The translations under genes and the position numbers were made by a program. The notes beneath the pieces are model-generated. The model was not told the DNA's origin. It made no database searches and saw only the letters and a program-made list of their open reading frames with translations. Source: an uncultured Pelagibacteraceae bacterium (GTDB lineage Bacteria; Pseudomonadota; Alphaproteobacteria; Pelagibacterales; Pelagibacteraceae). Taken from it: a stretch of 48,641 bases of DNA. Where the stretch lies: assembly GCA_902573865.1 (NCBI GenBank), contig CACGLI010000004.1, forward strand, positions 1 to 48,641. Reading direction: 5' to 3'. Shown here piece by piece: positions 36,366 through 45,263 of the stretch. Numbering within the stretch: the first letter of the stretch is position 1; every line of letters begins with the position of its first letter.

Positions 36366-37196
36366 TTGGATATTCTTTCACAGTCGGAAATAATTTACTT
36401 AATTTTAATAATGATAATTACAGCAATACCAGCTGGTTTTGCTGCTGGATTGTTTGGTATTGGAGGAGGTTTAGTAACAGTTCCCATCCTATTTTATATA
36501 TTTAGCTTTTCTGGAATAGAGACAGCATATGTCATGCACTTAGCAGTAGGTACTTCGTTTGGAATTATAATACCGACCTCAACTGTTTCTGTATTAACTC
36601 ACCACCAGCACAAAGCTGTAGATTTTGGTATTGTTAAAGGTTTCGGGTTTTTCGTTGCTGCCGGAGTAATTTTAGGAACATTATTTGCTGCAAGCTTAGA
36701 GACAAAACCTTTGATTTTATTTTTTACCATTGTTGTATATGTGTTAGCTCTTTACTTATTATTTTTAAAAGAAAAAGAAACTAATATAGAGATTAAAATA
36801 GGATTATTTTCAAAAGCTATTTCAGGAATTGTAAGCGGTTTTATTTCTGCACCAATGGGTATTGGTGGAGCTGTGATGAATGTGCCTATTTTAAAATTTT
36901 TTGGTTATCCAATAAATAAAGCTATAGGTAGCGCAGCTGCAATTGGATTTATTATTTCGTTATTTGGCGCAGGAGGCTTTTTAATTTCTGGTACATATTT
37001 AGAAGCTAATTTACCTTTGAGCATTGGATTTTTGAATATTCCAGCCTTTTTGGTTTTTTTCCCTATTACTGCTTTTATGGCAAGACTAGGAGCAAAAGCT
37101 AGCCACAAAGTTGATAAAATGAGGATGACTAAATATTTTGGTTTGTTTCTTATAGTGATAGGGACAAGATTTTTATACGAATATTTTAAACTTTAA
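36366..37196 (+). CDS. Sulfite exporter TauE/SafE family permease
   Basis: Apparent TTG start. ORF 276 aa; GLFGIGGGLVTVPILF and APMGIGGAVMNVP repeats. Confidence 0.9.
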   Translation: MDILSQSEIIYLILIMIITAIPAGFAAGLFGIGGGLVTVPILFYIFSFSGIETAYVMHLAVGTSFGIIIPTSTVSVLTHHQHKAVDFGIVKGFGFFVAAGVILGTLFAASLETKPLILFFTIVVYVLALYLLFLKEKETNIEIKIGLFSKAISGIVSGFISAPMGIGGAVMNVPILKFFGYPINKAIGSAAAIGFIISLFGAGGFLISGTYLEANLPLSIGFLNIPAFLVFFPITAFMARLGAKASHKVDKMRMTKYFGLFLIVIGTRFLYEYFKL

Positions 37197-38677
37197 ATTT
37201 TTTGATCATAATCTCCAATCTTTCCATTTTTTTGCAAAAGATTATCAATAAACTCAAAAATTTTTTTCTTACTTTCGTTTGATTTAGTGCTTTCAGTCAC
37301 AATTACCAAAGAGGGCTTATTTGAAGATGCTCTTATCAAGCCCCATGACCCATCCTCTAGAGAAAATCTCACACCATTAATTGTTAAAATTTCAACAATT
37401 TTTTGATTATCAATCATTATACCTTCATCTTTTAATTTCTTTATATTTTTTACCATTTCATCGACTACTTTATATTTCTCCTCATCTTTACAATAAGGAG
37501 CCATTGTTGGAGATTGATAAGTTATGGGTAATGATCTAATTATTTCACTCATTTTTTTGTTTTGACCTACAATAAGATGACAAACTTGTATTGCCGAATT
37601 AATCCCATCGTCATATCCATGACCTAAAGGTGGATTAAAGAAAAAATGTCCGCTCTTTTCGAATCCTGCTAGTGCTTTTTCTTTATTAACTTTCCTTTTA
37701 ATATGTGAATGTCCAGTTTTCCAATATATGGTTTCACATCCATTTTCTATCAGAATTTTATCATTCTTAAATAGTCCAGTTGATTTAACATCGACGATAA
37801 ATTTTGAATGTTTATGTTTATTTGAAAGATTTCTTGCAATTAGTAATCCAATTTTATCTGAGAATATTTCATTTCCTTGTTCATCTATTACTCCACATCT
37901 ATCCCCATCTCCATCAAAACCAAATCCAATATCGGCCTTATTATCTTTTACAGCTTTAGCAATAGCGTGGAGCATTCCAAGATCCTCAGGATTTGGGTTA
38001 TATTTAGGAAAGGACCAATCTAAGTCACAATCTAATTCTATGACTTCACATCCAATACCTTTTAAAATTTTTGGTGCAAATATTCCAGCAGTCCCGTTTC
38101 CACAAGCAACTACTGCTTTAATCTTTTTGTTAATTTTATTTTTCTTTATTAAATCCTCTGAATATACATTTTTAAAATTTTTGATTTCTTTTATGAAACC
38201 TTCACCTTTTTTAAATTTTTTATTAATTGTAATATCTTTTAATTCAGACATTTCCTCTGGAGCATGAGTTAAACCTTTTTTAATACCCATTTTTACTCCC
38301 GTCCAACCGTTTTCATTATGGCTAGCAGTAACCATAGCTATTGCGTCAGCTTTAAGGTTGAATTGAGCAAAATAAACCATTGGAGATAAAGACAAACCTA
38401 CATCTTCCACATTACACCCTGTAGAGATTAATCCTTTAATTAAAGATTTTTTTATCTTTTCGCTATATGATCTATAATCGTGACCAACTATCACTCTTGG
38501 TTTATTTTTTTTGGTATGAATTATAATTTGGCTGCCTAACCCTTTTCCAAGGTTACTGATTCCCTCTAAATCAATTTCTTTTTCAAATATCCATCTAGCG
38601 TCATACTCTCTAAATCCATTAGAATTGATTAACATTAGCCTTTTTAACAGTATTTTTTTATCAACAAAACTTTCCAC
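37193..38677 (-). CDS. Phosphomannomutase/phosphoglucomutase
   Basis: ORF 494 aa; REYDARW, TASHNENGWTGVKMG, GFDGDGDRCGVID, KSGHFFFN motifs. Confidence 0.95.
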   Translation of the reverse strand: MESFVDKKILLKRLMLINSNGFREYDARWIFEKEIDLEGISNLGKGLGSQIIIHTKKNKPRVIVGHDYRSYSEKIKKSLIKGLISTGCNVEDVGLSLSPMVYFAQFNLKADAIAMVTASHNENGWTGVKMGIKKGLTHAPEEMSELKDITINKKFKKGEGFIKEIKNFKNVYSEDLIKKNKINKKIKAVVACGNGTAGIFAPKILKGIGCEVIELDCDLDWSFPKYNPNPEDLGMLHAIAKAVKDNKADIGFGFDGDGDRCGVIDEQGNEIFSDKIGLLIARNLSNKHKHSKFIVDVKSTGLFKNDKILIENGCETIYWKTGHSHIKRKVNKEKALAGFEKSGHFFFNPPLGHGYDDGINSAIQVCHLIVGQNKKMSEIIRSLPITYQSPTMAPYCKDEEKYKVVDEMVKNIKKLKDEGIMIDNQKIVEILTINGVRFSLEDGSWGLIRASSNKPSLVIVTESTKSNESKKKIFEFIDNLLQKNGKIGDYDQKI

Positions 38678-38751
38678 TTGATTATTTTGTTTAATGTTCT
38701 TATAATGTTCTCTTGAATTAGTGGTTTATGTAGTATATTAACAAAATTGTA

Positions 38752-38768
38752 ACACAACATATAGTTGT
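38752..38768. promoter_or_regulatory. Candidate NrdR-box-like palindrome upstream of nrdA
   Basis: ACACAACATATAGTTGT contains perfect inverted arms ACAAC...GTTGT and matches most positions of the published NrdR box (acaCwAtATaTwGtgt), within 55 nt of the nrdA start. Confidence 0.45.
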
Positions 38769-38802
38769 TTATTAACATTTTAACACTAAAAAAGAAATAA
38801 TT

Positions 38803-40752
38803 ATGAATAAAAATGTATCATTGGCAATAAAAAAAGCTGTGGGCACAATAGGTCATAAAAACCATATTGAACCCGGTAATAATGGCCCTCAGAAACCAGA
38901 TTTATTCTCTTTATCAGGTGACACAGAACTTTTTCAAAACGAGAGAGGCATAACAATTAAAATTGATAGGTCTAAAGACACTAATTTAACAGATTTTGGT
39001 AGAGCAACTTTAGCTGACAGATATTTAGGTCAAAATGAATCATTTCAAGATTTGTTCGCTAGAGTAGCCAGCACCTATGCCGATGACAATCTTCATGCAC
39101 AACGAGTTTATAATTATATAAGCAATCTTTGGTTTATGCCAGCTACACCAGTTTTGTCGAACGGGGGAACAGAAAGAGGTTTGCCTATTTCTTGTTTCTT
39201 AAATGAAGCTGGTGACAGTTTAGAGGGTATATTAGACCTTTGGAGTGAGAATGTTTGGCTAGCAGCGAGAGGTGGAGGAATTGGAAGCTATTGGGGAAAT
39301 CTGAGGTCCATCGGTGAAAAAATTGGTAAAGTTGGTAAGACCTCAGGCATAATTCCTTTTATAAAAGTAATGGACTCATTAACCTTAGCAATCAGTCAAG
39401 GTTCTTTAAGAAGAGGTTCTGCAGCTTGTTACCTTCCTATTGATCACCCAGAGATTGAGGAATTTATAGAAATGCGTAGACCAACTGGTGGTGATGTTAA
39501 CAGAAGGTCATTAAATCTTCACCATGGCGTTCTCGTATCGGATGATTTTATGAGAGCAGTCGAGATAGATGGTCAGTGGGCCTTAAGAAGTCCTAAAGAT
39601 GGATCAGTTCAATCTACAATACCTGCTAGAAATTTATGGATTAGACTTTTAACTGCTAGAGTTGAAACTGGGGAGCCATACATCGTATTTATCGATACAG
39701 TTAATAGACAAATACCACAACATCACAAATTAGCCGGATTGAAAGTTAAGACATCAAATCTATGTAGCGAGATTACTTTACCAACCGGTTATGATAATCA
39801 CGGCAATGACAGAACGGCAGTTTGTTGTTTGTCTTCTCTTAACTTAGAGACATATGATGAATGGAAGGATGATAATCAATTTATAGAGGATGTGATGAGA
39901 TTTTTGGACAATGTGATGTCTGACTTTATAAACAAAGCGCCTGATAGTTTTAAAGACGCAAAATATTCAGCAATGAGAGAGCGTAGTGTCGGTCTAGGTG
40001 TTATGGGTCTTCACTCTTTTTTTCAACAAAAAAATATTCCATTTGGATCTGTGATGAGCAAAGTATGGAACCAGAAAATTTTTAATCATATCCAAAAAAA
40101 AGTAGACGAAGCTTCTGTAAAGTTAGCCGAAGAAAGAGGTTCTTGCCCAGATGCTGAAGAATATGGAATAAAAGAGAGATTCTCCAATAAGACTGCAATA
40201 GCTCCAACAGCTTCGATTTCAATTATTTGTGGTGGTGCTTCACCTGGGATTGAACCGATAGCTGCTAACAGCTACACACACAAAACTCTATCAGGATCTT
40301 ATAATGTTAGAAACAAATATTTAGCTAAGATATTAGATAAATATAACAAAAATAATGATGAAATTTGGTCTAGTATAACAACTAACCAAGGATCAGTAAG
40401 TCATTTAAATTTTTTATCGGAAGAAGAAAAAGAAGTTTTCAAGACAGCTTTTGAGATTGATCAAAGATGGATTATAGAACTTGGGGCTGATAGAACCCCT
40501 TGTATTTCTCAAGCACAATCTATCAATGTCTTTATACCTGCTGATATTCATAAAAAAGACTTACATCAGATACATTTTCAAGCGTGGAAGAAAGGTTTAA
40601 AAAGCCTTTATTACTGTAGATCAAAATCTATCCAGAGAGCTGAAAATGTCGACTCTAGCTCATCAAGAGATGTGACAAAAAATGTATACTCTGGAAACAA
40701 AGAATCAAATAATGAAGAAAATAAATATGAGGAGTGTTTATCATGTCAGTAG
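38803..40752 (+). CDS. nrdA: Ribonucleoside-diphosphate reductase class I, alpha subunit
   Basis: ORF 649 aa; PATPVLSNGGTERGLPISCFLN, LCSEITLP, APTASISIICGGASPGIEP, C-terminal CLSC redox pair. No ATP-cone evident at the N-terminus. Confidence 0.95.
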   Translation: MNKNVSLAIKKAVGTIGHKNHIEPGNNGPQKPDLFSLSGDTELFQNERGITIKIDRSKDTNLTDFGRATLADRYLGQNESFQDLFARVASTYADDNLHAQRVYNYISNLWFMPATPVLSNGGTERGLPISCFLNEAGDSLEGILDLWSENVWLAARGGGIGSYWGNLRSIGEKIGKVGKTSGIIPFIKVMDSLTLAISQGSLRRGSAACYLPIDHPEIEEFIEMRRPTGGDVNRRSLNLHHGVLVSDDFMRAVEIDGQWALRSPKDGSVQSTIPARNLWIRLLTARVETGEPYIVFIDTVNRQIPQHHKLAGLKVKTSNLCSEITLPTGYDNHGNDRTAVCCLSSLNLETYDEWKDDNQFIEDVMRFLDNVMSDFINKAPDSFKDAKYSAMRERSVGLGVMGLHSFFQQKNIPFGSVMSKVWNQKIFNHIQKKVDEASVKLAEERGSCPDAEEYGIKERFSNKTAIAPTASISIICGGASPGIEPIAANSYTHKTLSGSYNVRNKYLAKILDKYNKNNDEIWSSITTNQGSVSHLNFLSEEEKEVFKTAFEIDQRWIIELGADRTPCISQAQSINVFIPADIHKKDLHQIHFQAWKKGLKSLYYCRSKSIQRAENVDSSSSRDVTKNVYSGNKESNNEENKYEECLSCQ

Positions 40753-41750
40753 CAAAAAAAATTAAAGAAGATAAAAATAATTCACCAAAAATGGGTTTAT
40801 TGGTGGAAAATCCAGTTTACAAGCCGTTTAGGTATCCATGGTGTTATGACTCTTGGTTAACTCAGCAAAGAATACATTGGCTTCCAGAGGAAGTTCCATT
40901 AGGCGACGATGTAAGAGACTGGCAAAAAAATCTAAGTATTGAAGAAAAAAATTTATTAACTCATATCTTCAGATTTTTTACTCAAGCAGATGTTGAAGTG
41001 AATAATTGCTATTTAAGACACTACACTACAGTATTTAAACCTACAGAAGTTTTAATGATGATGACAGCCTTCGCTGCGATGGAAACTGTTCATATCGCGG
41101 CTTACTCTCATCTTTTAGACACAATAGGAATGCCAGAAACTGAGTATTCTGCTTTTATGAAATATAAAGAAATGAAAGACAAGTATGATTACATGCAGGG
41201 ATTTGATGTTAAGTCAGATCACAATATCGCTATGACCATGGCTGTGTTTTCAGCTTTTACAGAGGGCTTACAACTCTTTGCAAGTTTTGCGATTTTATTA
41301 AACTTTCCACGATTTAATAAAATGAAAGGTATGGGCCAGATAGTAACATGGTCTGTTAGGGATGAAACTTTACACTGTAATTCTATGATAAGACTTTTCA
41401 GAGAATTTATTAAAGAGAAGCCTGAAATTTGGAATGATAAGTTAAAAACAGAAATCTATGATGCTTGCAAAACAATAGTTAAACACGAAGATGCATTCAT
41501 AGATTTAGCATTTCAGATGGGTCCCATGAAAGGATTAACAGCCGAAGAAGTCAAGCAATATATTAGATTTATTGGTAATAGAAGGTTAGAACAGTTAGGA
41601 CTTAATCCAATTTACGATATCAAGAAAAACCCATTAACTTGGTTGGACACTATGCTGAACGCAGTTGAACACATGAACTTTTTTGAAGGTAGAGCAACAG
41701 AATATTCTAAAGCTTCAACAAAAGGCTCATGGTCCGAAGCTTTCTCTTAA
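40743..41750 (+). CDS. nrdB: Ribonucleoside-diphosphate reductase class I, beta subunit
   Basis: Start moved to ATG 40743. Ligand pattern D..(31)..ETVHIAAYSH (Tyr at H+4), TEGLQ, RDETLHC. Confidence 0.95.
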   Translation: MSVAKKIKEDKNNSPKMGLLVENPVYKPFRYPWCYDSWLTQQRIHWLPEEVPLGDDVRDWQKNLSIEEKNLLTHIFRFFTQADVEVNNCYLRHYTTVFKPTEVLMMMTAFAAMETVHIAAYSHLLDTIGMPETEYSAFMKYKEMKDKYDYMQGFDVKSDHNIAMTMAVFSAFTEGLQLFASFAILLNFPRFNKMKGMGQIVTWSVRDETLHCNSMIRLFREFIKEKPEIWNDKLKTEIYDACKTIVKHEDAFIDLAFQMGPMKGLTAEEVKQYIRFIGNRRLEQLGLNPIYDIKKNPLTWLDTMLNAVEHMNFFEGRATEYSKASTKGSWSEAFS

Positions 41751-41753
41751 TTT

Positions 41754-42401
41754 TTGAAAGTAAATTACAAATCGTATTGGAGAAAAAGCGGCCTTAAGGG
41801 AAATTGGGGTAACATTTTTCTAAAACAACTATCTGAACATAAACCAAAAAATTTTTTAGAAATTGGAGTTTTTTGTGGAGTGACTGCAAAAAACGTTTGT
41901 AAGTTTTTAAAAGAGATAAACGGAGATAATTTTAAATATATTGGTATAGATTTGTTTGGTGGAGAGAAAATATCCAATAATGATGAAATAGAACCTAAAT
42001 TTTTGAAAAATCAAAAATTCTCAAACCCAATTAAAAATCTAGTTTACAATTATATCTTAAGAGAGAAGCTTAATTCACTCAAAAGTGTTGAAAACTTTTT
42101 GAAAGAGTATAAAAATAATATTCAATTAATTCAAGGTGACAGTAATATGATTTTAAAATCGCTGGATTTACAAAATATTGAATTTGCATTTATCGACGGA
42201 GGTCATAGCTACAAAACTGTTCAAAACGATTTAGATATTTTATATAAAAACCTTAAAGGAAAAAAATCAGTATTGTTGTGTGATGATTACGGGAAAGAAG
42301 GCGAAATTACGGAAGTCAAAAATGCAATAGATGATTATGTGAAGATTAAAAATTTAAAAGTAGAAGTGATAGAAAATAGATTTGCCAAGATTATTGTATG
42401 A
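41754..42401 (+). CDS. Class I SAM-dependent methyltransferase
   Basis: Apparent TTG start. ORF 215 aa; NFLEIGVFCGVTAKNV, FAFIDGGHSYKTVQNDLDIL. Confidence 0.8.
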   Translation: MKVNYKSYWRKSGLKGNWGNIFLKQLSEHKPKNFLEIGVFCGVTAKNVCKFLKEINGDNFKYIGIDLFGGEKISNNDEIEPKFLKNQKFSNPIKNLVYNYILREKLNSLKSVENFLKEYKNNIQLIQGDSNMILKSLDLQNIEFAFIDGGHSYKTVQNDLDILYKNLKGKKSVLLCDDYGKEGEITEVKNAIDDYVKIKNLKVEVIENRFAKIIV

Positions 42402-43654
42402 CAAGAATTTTGCTAATATCAATTTTATGGATAGTAACTATTATAGCTTCTATCATTTGGTCATATGAGAATCCTGAAAAAATTGAAAAACTTAAAAGTT
42501 ATTTTGAGAAATCTATTGAGCCTGAAATTACAAATGAAAAACAAACTTTTAAGATAGCCGCCAATTCTTTTAGCCTTAATGTAGAAAAAATTCTTTCAGT
42601 CGATCAAAAAACAGCTTTCCTAGCACATCCTTTAAAAGAAAAGTTTAATTTAAATAAACTTACAATTTTTACTCAGAATGGATTTAAAATTATAAATTCA
42701 AATGTGGAAAAGCTTAATTTACCAAAGGAATTTACCTTACAGAGAAATGGTGGCATTAAGACTATAATTAATTTTAATAATAAAGATTTAGCTTTTTTCT
42801 CGTCTAATAAATCTGATTGTTATTATTCTTCCCTAATTGATCTAACAAACAATGATACGATCTTTAAAACAAAATGTTTACCAGAGGAAGCTAAAAACAA
42901 TGACTTTAATGGCTTGGGTAGCAGTAACATTCACACCCAAGATGCTATTTTGTTAACTATTGGAACACCTGAAAAACACTCAAGTAAGAATAGTATCCTC
43001 GCACAAAAAGACGATTTTGCTTATGGAAAAGTACTTCAATTCAAGAAAATAGAATTAGAAAAAAAATTAAAAGATAATAATTTTGATCTTTCTTATGAAA
43101 TATACTCCAAAGGTCATAGAGTGCCTCAAGGTATAACAATGCTTAATAATAAAATTTACTCTGTAGAGCATGGCCCCAAAGGAGGAGATGAGCTTAACCT
43201 AATTATCAAAGGTAATAATTATGGTTGGCCGGAAGTATCTTACGGAACTAATTATTTAAAAGACAATGGTGGAGATGGAATTTCATTTCCTATTAGTCAT
43301 TCTAATCTAAATTTTAAAGAACCACTTTTTGCGTTTGTTCCTTCGGTTGGTATTGCAAGTGTTAATAACTGCCCTACAATTTTAAAAAATTATTATAATA
43401 AGCCGTGTTTGATGGCTACATCACTTTACGGAAATCAATTAAGAAAAGGTAACTCATTAATAATTTTTCTTCTTAATGATGAACAAACAGTAGTGCAATC
43501 AGTAGAAAAAATTAAGATAAATGATCTCGTGATTAGACATTTTGTAACTGATAGACAAAATCGACTTTATGAAGATAATGACGGAAGCATTTATATATCT
43601 GCAGATAAAAAGGGTATTTTTAAAATAAAATTTGAAGATTTTAGAGTTAAATAG
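42398..43654 (+). CDS. PQQ-dependent sugar dehydrogenase-like (glucose/sorbosone dehydrogenase fold) membrane-anchored protein
   Basis: ORF 418 aa; N-terminal TM; RVPQGITML, EHGPKGGDELNLIIKGNNYGWPEVSYGTNY. Confidence 0.87.
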   Translation: MTRILLISILWIVTIIASIIWSYENPEKIEKLKSYFEKSIEPEITNEKQTFKIAANSFSLNVEKILSVDQKTAFLAHPLKEKFNLNKLTIFTQNGFKIINSNVEKLNLPKEFTLQRNGGIKTIINFNNKDLAFFSSNKSDCYYSSLIDLTNNDTIFKTKCLPEEAKNNDFNGLGSSNIHTQDAILLTIGTPEKHSSKNSILAQKDDFAYGKVLQFKKIELEKKLKDNNFDLSYEIYSKGHRVPQGITMLNNKIYSVEHGPKGGDELNLIIKGNNYGWPEVSYGTNYLKDNGGDGISFPISHSNLNFKEPLFAFVPSVGIASVNNCPTILKNYYNKPCLMATSLYGNQLRKGNSLIIFLLNDEQTVVQSVEKIKINDLVIRHFVTDRQNRLYEDNDGSIYISADKKGIFKIKFEDFRVK

Positions 43655-43683
43655 TCATAAAAAATATTATACAAATTTAGTCT

Positions 43684-45165
43684 ATGAGAAAATTTATCAT
43701 TTCTATAGATGCTGGTACTACATCAAATAGATCAATTCTTTTTGATTTAAAGGGTAAACCAATTTACTATTCACAAAAAGAATTTACACAATATTTCCCA
43801 AAAAGCGGATGGGTTGAACATAATCCAGATGAAATTTGGAAAACAACTGTTCAAACGTTAAAGGCCGTTATTCAAAAAGCAAAAAGTTTAAAGGGTAAAA
43901 TTTTAAGCATAGGTATTACAAATCAAAGAGAAACTACAGTTTTATGGGATAAGAAAACTGGAAAAGCTGTATATAGAGCGATAGTTTGGCAAGACAGGAG
44001 AACAGAGGAATTTTGTAAAAAATTAAGAAAACAAAATAAAGATACAATGGTTTTTAATAAAACTGGTTTATTGATCGACTCTTACTTCTCTGGAACAAAA
44101 ATTAAATGGATACTAGATAATGTTCCTAGGGCAAAAGCACTAATGAGTAAGAAACAGTTGTTATTTGGAACAATTGATAGTTTTTTAATATGGAGGCTTA
44201 CAAAAGGAAAAGTTCACGCTACAGATGCTACTAATGCAAGCAGAACAATGATTTATAATATTTCATCAAATAAATGGGACGATACCATTCTTAAACTTTT
44301 AAAAATAGAAAAGCATATTTTGCCAGAAGTAAAAGACTGTGCAGATGATTATGGTCAAACTCATTCTTCAATTACCGGAAAGTCTATACAAATAAATGGA
44401 GTTGTAGGAGACCAACAGTCAGCAACAATAGGTCAATGTTGTTTTGAACCAGGCTCTTTGAAAAGCACATATGGAACTGGAGCTTTTGTTTTACTGAACA
44501 CTGGTACCAAAAAGATTTACTCAAAAAACCGATTATTAACGACGATAGCTTATAGAATTAACGGTAAAACTACCTACGCTATGGAAGGATCAATTTTTAT
44601 CGCTGGTGCAGGTGTTCAGTGGTTGAGAGATAGAATGAAATTTTTTAAAAAAGCCCCTGAGACAGAGAGAATTGTGAAATCTCTTAACACAAATAATGAT
44701 ATATATTTGGTACCTGCATTCACAGGTTTAGGCGCTCCCTATTGGAATGCAAATGCGAGAGGAGTTCTTAGTGGAATTACAAGAGACACAAGTCCTAAAG
44801 AAATTATCAGAGCTACTATTGAAGCTGTTGCTTATCAAACGTACGATCTTTTTGAAGCTATGAAGCACGATGGATTAAGACCAAAGTTGGTTAAAGTTGA
44901 TGGAGGTATGGTAATGAACAATTGGTTTTCTCAATTTTTATCTGATGTTGTAAATGTAAATGTTTTAAGACCAAAAGTTCAAGAAACAACTGCATTAGGA
45001 GCAGCTTTTATGGCAGGGCTTCATATCGGTGTTTATAAATCGTTAAAAGATATCTCCAAGAAATGGAGTTTAGATAGAAAATTTAAACCAAAAATGAGAA
45101 AAGAATTAAGAAACTCATTAGTAAAAGGTTGGTCAACTGCAATCAAGAGAGCATTAATTGTTTAA
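43684..45165 (+). CDS. glpK: Glycerol kinase
   Basis: ORF 493 aa; SIDAGTTSNRSILFD, ITNQRETTVLWDKKTGKAVYRAIVWQDRRT, STYGTGAFVLLNTG, LVPAFTGLGAPYW. Confidence 0.97.
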   Translation: MRKFIISIDAGTTSNRSILFDLKGKPIYYSQKEFTQYFPKSGWVEHNPDEIWKTTVQTLKAVIQKAKSLKGKILSIGITNQRETTVLWDKKTGKAVYRAIVWQDRRTEEFCKKLRKQNKDTMVFNKTGLLIDSYFSGTKIKWILDNVPRAKALMSKKQLLFGTIDSFLIWRLTKGKVHATDATNASRTMIYNISSNKWDDTILKLLKIEKHILPEVKDCADDYGQTHSSITGKSIQINGVVGDQQSATIGQCCFEPGSLKSTYGTGAFVLLNTGTKKIYSKNRLLTTIAYRINGKTTYAMEGSIFIAGAGVQWLRDRMKFFKKAPETERIVKSLNTNNDIYLVPAFTGLGAPYWNANARGVLSGITRDTSPKEIIRATIEAVAYQTYDLFEAMKHDGLRPKLVKVDGGMVMNNWFSQFLSDVVNVNVLRPKVQETTALGAAFMAGLHIGVYKSLKDISKKWSLDRKFKPKMRKELRNSLVKGWSTAIKRALIV

Positions 45166-45263
45166 CACATCCTATAGTTGTAAATTATTTTTTTATTCTA
45201 TCTGTACAATGATTTACAAATTTGCTTCAATATAAAAACTAACAAAACAACAATGGGGGATAA

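Noticed and set aside
37728-38267. 179-aa plus-strand ORF
   Set aside because: Entirely antisense to the conserved phosphomannomutase gene; Ser/Pro/Phe-rich shadow frame with no recognisable motif.
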